DNA of 5,862 nt from Candidatus Eiseniibacteriota bacterium (GTDB lineage: Bacteria; Eisenbacteria; RBG-16-71-46; SZUA-252): NCBI GenBank assembly GCA_016880395.1, contig JAEHDN010000043.1, positions 1 through 5,862 of the forward strand. Reading direction: 5' to 3'. The notes below the pieces were generated by a model. That model saw only the letters and a program-made list of their open reading frames with translations, ran no database searches and was not told the origin of the DNA. The position numbers were made by a program, and so were the translations under genes. Every line of letters begins with the position of its first letter. The stretch's first letter is position 1. This document shows positions 1 to 5,284 of the stretch, one piece after another.

Positions 1-10
1 AGGGAGGAGG
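1..10 (+). promoter_or_regulatory. Ribosome binding site for the phosphatidyltransferase gene
   Basis: The purine run AGGGAGGAGG ends four bases before the GTG at position 15 and contains full matches to the Shine-Dalgarno core (GGAGG). It is the main reason for choosing GTG at 15 as the start. The window begins here, so the promoter and any upstream gene cannot be seen. Confidence 0.75.
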
Positions 11-14
11 ACGA

Positions 15-668
15 GTGACCGAGACCTGGAAGGAGCGCGGTCGTTCCTGGTTTCGGCCGCTCGGGACCGCGCTTGCGCGGCGGGGGGTGCGTCCGGACCA
101 TCTGACGTACGCTGGGCTCGGCCTCTCGCTCCTCGCCGCACTCCTCCTCGCGCGCGGCGACTTCCTGAGCGCGGCCATCGTGCTCGGACTCTCGGGTCTC
201 TGCGACATGCTGGACGGGGACGTGGCGCGCGCGACCGGGACCGCCTCCACGTTCGGAGCGTTCCTCGACTCGACGCTGGATCGCATCGGCGAAGGGGCCC
301 TCTTCGCGGGGCTCGCGCACTACTTCTACACGCGGGCCTCCGGAGGCTCGATCTGGTTTCGGGGCAACCTCGAGGGGAGCGCGCGCTGGGGCGATCCCGA
401 CGGCCAGACTCTCGCCGTTCTCTCGCTCGCGACCCTGATCCTCGCCTTCCTCGTTTCCTACACGCGGGCCCGGGCCGAGGGCCTGGGGCTCGAGTGCAAG
501 GTGGGCATCATGGAGCGCCCGGAGCGGCTCTTAACGCTTGCGGCGGGCGCACTTCTGGGCCCCCGCTTCCTCCCCGGAGTGCTCGGGATCCTCTTCCTGT
601 TAACCCTCGTCACCGTCCTCCAGCGCGTGTATCATGTGCGCCGACTGACTCGCTCGACAGCACCGTAA
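15..668 (+). CDS. CDP-alcohol phosphatidyltransferase, probable phosphatidylinositol-phosphate synthase
   Basis: This 217-residue integral membrane enzyme starts at GTG behind a strong ribosome binding site. The full class I CDP-alcohol phosphotransferase signature is present: D64, D67-G68, A71-R72, G81, D85 and D89 with exact family spacing. These aspartates bind the metal ions and the CDP-lipid. Hydrophobic segments lie at about residues 31-46, 51-63, 92-104, 131-149, 172-183 and 187-203, fitting a six-helix fold. Residues 149-172 (SYTRARAEG, then ERPERL) resemble actinobacterial phosphatidylinositol-phosphate synthases, whose basic residues hold inositol phosphate. An inositol-3-phosphate synthase follows 80 bp downstream and would supply that substrate. 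The inferred reaction is CDP-diacylglycerol plus inositol-3-phosphate giving phosphatidylinositol phosphate plus CMP in the cytoplasmic membrane. Residues 105-130 form a polar loop that looks longer than usual. Phosphatidylglycerophosphate synthase or an archaetidylinositol-type enzyme are alternatives; the family is certain, the substrate inferred. Confidence 0.85.
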   Translation: MTETWKERGRSWFRPLGTALARRGVRPDHLTYAGLGLSLLAALLLARGDFLSAAIVLGLSGLCDMLDGDVARATGTASTFGAFLDSTLDRIGEGALFAGLAHYFYTRASGGSIWFRGNLEGSARWGDPDGQTLAVLSLATLILAFLVSYTRARAEGLGLECKVGIMERPERLLTLAAGALLGPRFLPGVLGILFLLTLVTVLQRVYHVRRLTRSTAP

Positions 669-732
669 CCGCATGGGCGCACGGGCAGGTCGCCCGCCCC
701 CCGCTTCCCGCAGGGACATCCCGGAAGAACAC

Positions 733-738
733 GGAGGT
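733..738 (+). promoter_or_regulatory. Ribosome binding site of ino1
   Basis: GGAGGT lies ten bases before the ATG at 749. It settles the ino1 start there, although the reading frame stays open upstream to 494 inside the preceding gene. The rest of the 80-bp gap (669-748) holds only a weak 5-bp hairpin (682-686 with 692-696) and no T-tract or clear promoter, so the two genes are probably co-transcribed. Confidence 0.75.
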
Positions 739-748
739 AGGTATCCAG

Positions 749-1915
749 ATGGGCAAGATTCGCGTGGGCATCATCGGCGTCGGCAACTGCGCCTCGTCGT
801 TCGTGCAGGGCATCCACTACTACCGCAACGCGAAGGAAACCGACTTCGTGCCGGGCCTGATGCACGTGAACCTTGGCGGCTACCACATCCGCGACATCGA
901 GTTCAGCGCGGCCATCGACATCGACAAGAACAAGGTCGGCCGCGATCTCGCGGACGCGATCTTCACGTGGCCCAACAACACCTACAAGTTCACCGACGTG
1001 CCCCGGCTCGGCGTCCCGGTCGCCCGCGGCATGACGCACGACGGCCTCGGGCAGTACCTCTCGAAGATCATCCAGAAGGCGCCCGGCTCGACGGCGGACA
1101 TCGTGCGCCTGCTCAAGGAGACGAAGACCGACGTCGTGATCAACTACCTCCCGGTCGGGAGCGAGGAAGCGACGAAGTGGTACGTGGAGCAGATCCTCGA
1201 CGCGGGCTGCGCGTTCGTGAACGCGATCCCGGTCTTCATCGCTCGCGAGAAGTACTGGCAGCGGCGGTTCGAGCAGCGGAAGCTGCCGGTGATCGGGGAC
1301 GACATCAAATCCCAGGTCGGCGCGACGATCGTCCACCGTGTCATGACGCGGCTCTTCCGGGAGCGCGGGGTGCGCCTCGAGCGGACGAGCCAGCTCAATG
1401 TCGGCGGCAACACCGACTTCCTCAACATGCTCGAGCGCTCGCGTCTCGAGTCGAAGAAGATCTCGAAGACCAACGCGGTCACCTCGATGCTCGACTACGA
1501 CCTGGGCGAGAAGAACGTCCACATCGGACCGAGCGACTACGTCGAGTGGCTGGACGACCGGAAGTGGGCCTACATCCGGATGGAGGGACGCACCTTCGGG
1601 GACGTCCCGCTCAACGTCGAGATGAAGCTCGAGGTCTGGGACTCGCCCAACTCGGCCGGCGTGATCATCGACGCCGTGCGCTGCGCCAAGCTGGGGCTCG
1701 ACAACGGCCTCTCGGGCGCCTTGATCGCCCCGTCGGCCTACTTCAAGAAGTCCCCGCCGATCCAGTACCCGGACGATGTCGCCCGGCAGATGGTCGAGGA
1801 CTTCATCGCGAAGTACGGCCACAAGCGCGCCCGGTCCGAGGCGAAGGCCGCGGCGCCGAAGCGCTCCAAGGCGCCGCGGAGCGGACTCAAGCGGGCCGCC
1901 AAGCGGAGCGCCTGA
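749..1915 (+). CDS. ino1: myo-Inositol-3-phosphate synthase (NAD-dependent)
   Basis: This cytosolic enzyme converts glucose-6-phosphate to 1L-myo-inositol-3-phosphate by internal oxidation, aldol closure and reduction with bound NAD. The 388-residue protein opens with a Rossmann nucleotide-binding segment ([17 protein letters not shown], residues 5-21). It continues with the family blocks [10 protein letters not shown] (132-141), [11 protein letters not shown] (183-193), [15 protein letters not shown] (216-230), LESKKISKT (233-241) and [15 protein letters not shown] (about 296-310). The lysines in DDIKSQ (K187) and ESKKISK (K236, K237, K240) match the active-site region of the family. From memory, the sequence is very close to actinobacterial Ino1 along its whole length. 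Residues from about 360 to 388 are an unusual tail of mainly Lys, Arg, Ala and Ser, with 11 basic residues in 29, which lies beyond the conserved core. The product feeds the upstream phosphatidyltransferase. The stop TGA overlaps the probable tmk start. Confidence 0.96.
   Translation: MGKIRVGIIGVGNCASSFVQGIHYYRNAKETDFVPGLMHVNLGGYHIRDIEFSAAIDIDKNKVGRDLADAIFTWPNNTYKFTDVPRLGVPVARGMTHDGLGQYLSKIIQKAPGSTADIVRLLKETKTDVVINYLPVGSEEATKWYVEQILDAGCAFVNAIPVFIAREKYWQRRFEQRKLPVIGDDIKSQVGATIVHRVMTRLFRERGVRLERTSQLNVGGNTDFLNMLERSRLESKKISKTNAVTSMLDYDLGEKNVHIGPSDYVEWLDDRKWAYIRMEGRTFGDVPLNVEMKLEVWDSPNSAGVIIDAVRCAKLGLDNGLSGALIAPSAYFKKSPPIQYPDDVARQMVEDFIAKYGHKRARSEAKAAAPKRSKAPRSGLKRAAKRSA
1848..1883 (+). repeat. 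Competing inverted repeats at the end of ino1
   Basis: CCGCGGCGCC (1848-1857) and GGCGCCGCGG (1870-1879) form a perfect 10-bp inverted repeat with a 12-nt loop. A second stem, CGCTCC (1862-1867) with GGAGCG (1878-1883), shares bases with the first, so only one can form at a time. Both lie in codons for the basic Ino1 tail, about 30 nt before the probable tmk start. GC-rich Lys/Ala/Arg codons favour such repeats, so a function is unproven. Confidence 0.5.
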
Positions 1916-2586
1916 CGCCGAGCCGGGTCGACCGCCTGCCCGGCCTCTTCCTGACGCTGGAGGGGATCGAAGGCTCCGGCAAGTCCACGCAGGCCGCGGC
2001 GCTCGTCGCGGCCCTGCGTGGGGCCGGCTTCACGGCGCTCGCGACGCGGGAGCCGGGGGGAGTCCCGCTCGGCGAGCGGATCCGCGATCTCGTCCTTTCC
2101 CCCCACGGCGGGCCTATTCAGCCCATCGCCGAACTGCTACTCTTTATAGCGGCTCGGGCACAGCACGTGTCCGAGCGGATCCGGCCCGCCCTCCAGGCGG
2201 GTCAGGTCGTTGTCTGCGACCGTTTTACGGACGCTACGCTCGCGTATCAGGGGGGCGGGCGCGCCGTTCCGAGGGACCTCCTCGCGCGTCTCAACGAAGC
2301 CGCGACGGGGGGGCTTCGCCCGGACCGGACCTACCTCCTCGACGTGGACGTTGCGACCGGGTTCGCCCGCGCGGGCGAACGCGCCGGCCAGACACGCGAC
2401 CGGATCGAGGGCGAGGGGGCCGGTTTCTTCGAATCGGTCCGCCGGCGGTACCTCGAGCTGGCCGCGGAAGATCCGGAGCGGATCGTCCTTTTGCGGGGTA
2501 CTGATTCCCGAGAGGATTTGTCGCGTCAAATCAGAGAAGACGCGCTGGCGCTGCTCCGCAGCCGGGACATCCATCCATCGAGGTGA
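1912..2586 (+). CDS. tmk: Thymidylate kinase (dTMP kinase), non-standard start codon
   Basis: This enzyme phosphorylates dTMP to dTDP with ATP, an essential cytosolic step toward dTTP. Counting from CTG at 1936, the P-loop GIEGSGKST spans residues 10-18. The TREPGG substrate motif follows near residue 38, the DRF motif is D95-R96-F97, and YQGGGR covers Y104-R109. The arginine-rich LID segment runs from R145 to E158 and ends in DRIE. Basic residues sit in the LID and not in the P-loop, as in E. coli-type enzymes. No ATG, GTG or TTG occurs in frame near the start. The listed start, CTG at 1912, overlaps the ino1 stop in a CTGA arrangement and gives 224 residues; CTG at 1936 gives 216 and a typical [12 protein letters not shown] beginning. 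Translation is probably coupled to ino1. A sequencing error that removed a normal start is the main alternative. The function is secure and the start is not. Confidence 0.93.
   Translation: MTPSRVDRLPGLFLTLEGIEGSGKSTQAAALVAALRGAGFTALATREPGGVPLGERIRDLVLSPHGGPIQPIAELLLFIAARAQHVSERIRPALQAGQVVVCDRFTDATLAYQGGGRAVPRDLLARLNEAATGGLRPDRTYLLDVDVATGFARAGERAGQTRDRIEGEGAGFFESVRRRYLELAAEDPERIVLLRGTDSREDLSRQIREDALALLRSRDIHPSR
2361..2380. repeat. Perfect 20-bp palindrome inside tmk
   Basis: The half-site GTTCGCCCGC is followed at once by its exact reverse complement GCGGGCGAAC. As DNA it is a dyad that a dimeric protein could bind; as RNA it would fold as an 8-bp stem with a GCGC loop. It sits in the codons for the start of the LID segment (FARAGER). 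It does not match the SOS box patterns I know, which have GAAC before GTTC or direct GTTC repeats. Confidence 0.6.
2580..2586 (+). promoter_or_regulatory. Ribosome binding site overlapping the tmk stop codon
   Basis: GAGGTGA lies seven bases before the ATG at 2594, and its last three bases are the tmk stop codon. It fixes the protease start at 2594, not at the upstream in-frame codons inside tmk. It also implies that ribosomes ending tmk clear or use the same site at which protease translation begins. Confidence 0.8.
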
Positions 2587-2593
2587 CTTCCAC

Positions 2594-4234
2594 ATGAACG
2601 CTAGGCAAGGATTCGCGGTGATCGTCCTGGTCACGGCTCTGATCGCCGGGACCTGGGCCGTCGGCCGGGTTCAGGAGACGTCCGACAACACGTACGCGAA
2701 CATCGAACGGTTCATCCAGGTCCTGAGCAAGGTCCGCGACCACTACGTCGAGCCGGTCACCACGGACAAGCTCATGGATTCGGCGATTCGCGGCATGCTG
2801 CGGACCCTCGATCCTTACTCGCAGTACCTCGACAAGGACGAGGCCGAGCGTCTCGAGACGACCACCCACGGATCCTTCGGCGGCATCGGGATCTCGATCG
2901 GGATCCGGGACAGCTGGGTGACCGTGATCTCGCCGATCGAGGGGACCCCGGCGTGGCGGGCGGGGATCCAGGGAGGCGACCGCATCATCAAGATCGACGG
3001 AGTCTCGACCGAGGGCCTCTCTCTCGACGACGCGATGAAGAAGATGCGCGGCGACAAGGGAACCAAGGTCGAGCTGAGCATCTTCCGCGAGGGTCGGGAC
3101 AAGCCGATGGACTTCTCGATCACCCGCGACATCATCCAGATCAAGAGCGTGCCCTACGCGGGCGTCCTCAACAACGGCGTCGGCTACATCCGCCTCTCGA
3201 ACTTCTCCGAGCGGAGCCGGGACGAGATCGACGACGCGATCGCGAAGATCGAGAAGCAGAATCCCCGCGGCCTGATCCTCGATCTCCGGTACAACCCGGG
3301 CGGCCTCCTCTCGCAGGCGGTCGAGGTGTCCGAGGAGTTCGCGCCGCGCGGCAAGAAGGTCGTGTTCACGCGGGGCCGGGACGCGACGCAGAATCGCGAC
3401 TTCTACTCCTCGTCCACCGATCCGCACACCAAGTATCCGCTGATCGTGCTCGTCAACCAGTGGACGGCGAGCGCCTCGGAGATCGTCTCGGGCGCGGTGC
3501 AGGATCTGGATCTCGGCGTCGTCGTCGGACGGAGCACGTTCGGCAAGGGGCTCGTCCAGACCGTCATTCCGCTCACGCGCAGCGTGCGTGGTCCTAAGCT
3601 CAAGCTGACGACGGCGAAGTACTACACGCCGAGCGGGCGCTGCATCCAGAAGGAGGAGCAGCTCAAGGACGGAGCGCTCGCCGGGGATGACGACGACGAC
3701 GAGGATTCGCAGGCTTCGCTGCCCGATTCGCTCAAGGCTAAGAAGCCGCTCCCCGAGTACAAGACGGAGATGGGGCGGACGGTGTACGGCGGTGGCGGCA
3801 TCGTTCCGGACATCGAGCTGGACGAGGTCAAGTACCCGCGCCTGATCGAGGATCTCGAGTCCAAGCAGGAGTTCTTCAAGTACGCGGTGAAGTACGCGGC
3901 CAAGCACAAGGAGCCGCCCGCCAACTACACGGTCACCCCGGCCATGCGCGAGGAGTTCGTGGGGATGCTCAAGGCCGACAAGATGGAGTTCCAGGCCGAC
4001 TCCCTGGCCCTGGCGCAGCGCTACGTCGACACCGGCATGCGGCGCGAGCTGGCCCGACGATATGCGGGTGACGAGGAGGCCTACAAGGTCGCGCTCGAGG
4101 ACGACGAGCAGGTCCGTCAGGCCGCGTCGCTGATCGACAAGGCCGGGACGCTGCCCAAGCTGCTCGCGCTCGCGAACGAGATGAGCAAGTCGCGCTCGGC
4201 CGCCAATCCCAACCGGGAACCGAGCGTCCACTAG
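2594..4234 (+). CDS. ctpA: S41 family C-terminal processing protease with PDZ domain
   Basis: This 546-residue envelope protease cleaves partner proteins near their C-termini. Residues 6-23 are one hydrophobic segment after a short basic start, a signal anchor placing the rest outside the cytoplasmic membrane. A helical N-terminal region with the family phrase GMLRTLDPYSQYL follows. A PDZ domain covers about residues 95-180 (from FGGIGISI), where substrate tails bind. The protease core begins near GYIRLSNF (197). The catalytic residues match the family Ser-Lys-Gln arrangement: S293 in TASASEI, K318 and Q322 in FGKGLVQ, with the standard 25-residue Ser-Lys spacing. After YYTPSGRCIQ comes a variable insert with an acidic run (residues 365-371), then GRTVYGGGGIVPDIEL and a long charged helical C-terminal region of about 150 residues. 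The start is fixed by GAGGTGA overlapping the tmk stop. The substrate is unknown. The family assignment is secure. Confidence 0.95.
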   Translation: MNARQGFAVIVLVTALIAGTWAVGRVQETSDNTYANIERFIQVLSKVRDHYVEPVTTDKLMDSAIRGMLRTLDPYSQYLDKDEAERLETTTHGSFGGIGISIGIRDSWVTVISPIEGTPAWRAGIQGGDRIIKIDGVSTEGLSLDDAMKKMRGDKGTKVELSIFREGRDKPMDFSITRDIIQIKSVPYAGVLNNGVGYIRLSNFSERSRDEIDDAIAKIEKQNPRGLILDLRYNPGGLLSQAVEVSEEFAPRGKKVVFTRGRDATQNRDFYSSSTDPHTKYPLIVLVNQWTASASEIVSGAVQDLDLGVVVGRSTFGKGLVQTVIPLTRSVRGPKLKLTTAKYYTPSGRCIQKEEQLKDGALAGDDDDDEDSQASLPDSLKAKKPLPEYKTEMGRTVYGGGGIVPDIELDEVKYPRLIEDLESKQEFFKYAVKYAAKHKEPPANYTVTPAMREEFVGMLKADKMEFQADSLALAQRYVDTGMRRELARRYAGDEEAYKVALEDDEQVRQAASLIDKAGTLPKLLALANEMSKSRSAANPNREPSVH

Positions 4235-4237
4235 CGG

Positions 4238-5284
4238 ATGCTGGCCGGTGACGTCCGTCTGACAGGGAGAGTCCTCCTGTCGCCGCTCTGCGGCGTCACG
4301 GACTCTCCCTTTCGCATGCTCGCGAAGAGCCATGGAGCGGCCATGGTCTTCTGCGAGATGACCTCCTCCGACGGACTTGTCCGGAAGAACCCCAGGACCT
4401 TCGAGCTCCTCGAGTACCGGCCCGAGGAGCGCCCGATCGGGGCGCAGCTCTGCGGGTCCGATCCGGCGGTCATGGCCGACGCCGCGCGGCTCTGCGTCGA
4501 CCTCGGCTTCGACACGATCGACCTCAACTACGGCTGTCCGGTGCGCAAGGTGATCGCGCGCGAGGCGGGAGCGGCGATGCTGACCGACCTGGAGCGGCTC
4601 GAGCGGGTCACCAGCGCCGTCGTGAGCGCGGTGCCCCTCCCGGTCACGGCGAAGATCCGGATCGGCTGGGACCAGAGCTCCACCAACGCGCCCGATGTGG
4701 CCCAGGTTCTCGAGCGCGCCGGCGTGCGCTGGATCGCCGTGCACGCCCGGGCCCGCTCCGAGAAATTCACGGGACGGGCGCACTGGGAGGTGATTGGCCA
4801 GGTGAAGCAGGCCACGAGCCTCCCCGTCATCGGCAACGGCGACGTCAAGACCCCTGAGGACGCGCTTCGCATGGTCACCGAGACCGGATGCGACGCGGTG
4901 ATGGTGGGGCGCGGCTCCTTCGGCAATCCCTGGCTCTTCGGACGCGCGCAGCGGCTCCTCGACGGGCTCGATCCCGGGCCCGAGCCGACGCCGCGCGAGC
5001 GGATCGCCACCGCCATTGCCCACCTCCACGACCTCGCCCGGAAGAAGGGGGACTACGCGGCGGTGCTGATGCGCAAGCACGTGGCCTGGTACGTGCGCGG
5101 CCTCTACGACAACTCCACCCTCTGCCGGAAGATCAACCACGCGCAGAATCCCGCCGAGACGGAGGCGCTCCTCCTCGAGTACCTCGACATGCTGGAGCGC
5201 GCCCCCGAGCCCGTCCTCGCCGGAACGGCCAACGGACACGAGGGCGCCGAGGCCGACGGCCATGGATCCGGCGAGTCTTCGTAA
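4238..5284 (+). CDS. dusB: tRNA-dihydrouridine synthase, DusB type
   Basis: This flavoenzyme reduces specific uridines in tRNA to dihydrouridine using FMN and NADPH. The 348-residue protein has the Dus TIM-barrel motifs in order: SPLCGVTDSPFR near the N-terminus (FMN phosphate loop region), LNYGCPVRK with catalytic cysteine C100, K139 in TAKIRIGWD, H169 in HARARSEKFTG, IGNGDV around N200, and GRGSFGNPW (224-232). The helical tRNA-binding domain follows, with RKHVAWYVRGL typical of the DusB group. The last 25 or so residues are Gly/Ala/Glu-rich and probably disordered. ATG at 4238 is three bases after the protease stop. No good Shine-Dalgarno sequence precedes it, which suggests coupled translation. 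Two motif positions differ from the usual DusB wording: CGVTD instead of AGVTD, and HARARSE instead of HGRTR. An inverted repeat lies in codons 9-25. The exact tRNA position modified cannot be read from sequence. Confidence 0.93.
   Translation: MLAGDVRLTGRVLLSPLCGVTDSPFRMLAKSHGAAMVFCEMTSSDGLVRKNPRTFELLEYRPEERPIGAQLCGSDPAVMADAARLCVDLGFDTIDLNYGCPVRKVIAREAGAAMLTDLERLERVTSAVVSAVPLPVTAKIRIGWDQSSTNAPDVAQVLERAGVRWIAVHARARSEKFTGRAHWEVIGQVKQATSLPVIGNGDVKTPEDALRMVTETGCDAVMVGRGSFGNPWLFGRAQRLLDGLDPGPEPTPRERIATAIAHLHDLARKKGDYAAVLMRKHVAWYVRGLYDNSTLCRKINHAQNPAETEALLLEYLDMLERAPEPVLAGTANGHEGAEADGHGSGESS
4264..4310 (+). repeat. Nested hairpin in the first codons of dusB
   Basis: AGGGAGAGTCC (4264-4274) and GGACTCTCCCT (4300-4310) are exact reverse complements, 11 bp. 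Inside the 25-nt loop a second stem pairs CGCCGC (4281-4286) with GCGGCG (4290-4295) around a TCT loop. The whole element begins 26 nt after the dusB start codon. Codons such as AGA and ACA, unusual here, supply the pairing bases. It has only TTT after it, so a terminator is unlikely; an RNA control element or chance are the options. Confidence 0.55.
5248..5252 (+). promoter_or_regulatory. Probable ribosome binding site of larB
   Basis: CGAGG lies nine bases before the ATG at 5262, inside the end of dusB. It is a partial Shine-Dalgarno match, and it supports starting larB within dusB. Confidence 0.4.

Noticed and set aside
600..635. Possible ino1 promoter at the end of the phosphatidyltransferase gene (TTAACC at 600, TATCAT at 630)
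   Set aside because: The spacing is 24 bases, much longer than the 16-18 expected, and no better -35 lies at the right distance.
675..725. Possible terminator or attenuator between the phosphatidyltransferase and ino1
   Set aside because: Only short stems exist (5 bp at 682-686 with 692-696; 4 bp near 712-721), with no following T-run.
494..748. Upstream extension of ino1 into the preceding gene
   Set aside because: The extension overlaps conserved phosphatidyltransferase codons in another frame, and the ATG at 749 has its own GGAGGT and a standard Ino1 N-terminus.
940..953. Short inverted repeat CCGCGA-TC-TCGCGG in ino1
   Set aside because: Six-base stems of this kind are common in GC-rich coding DNA; others of similar strength occur at 67-80 and 4965-4986.
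632..1822. A 396-codon minus-strand frame opposite ino1
   Set aside because: It is a shadow of ino1 codon structure with no family motif and no ribosome binding site that I could recognise.
673..1911. Open frame running through ino1 into tmk, suggesting a large N-terminal extension of thymidylate kinase
   Set aside because: Ino1 in the other frame matches its family from end to end, while this frame gives Arg/Gly-rich nonsense until the tmk P-loop. It is a frame left open by GC-rich composition.
4330..4346. Two CCATGG palindromes eleven bases apart in dusB
   Set aside because: The sites fall on ordinary His-Gly-Ala-Ala-Met-Val codons, and a six-base palindrome repeated once is not enough to call a site.
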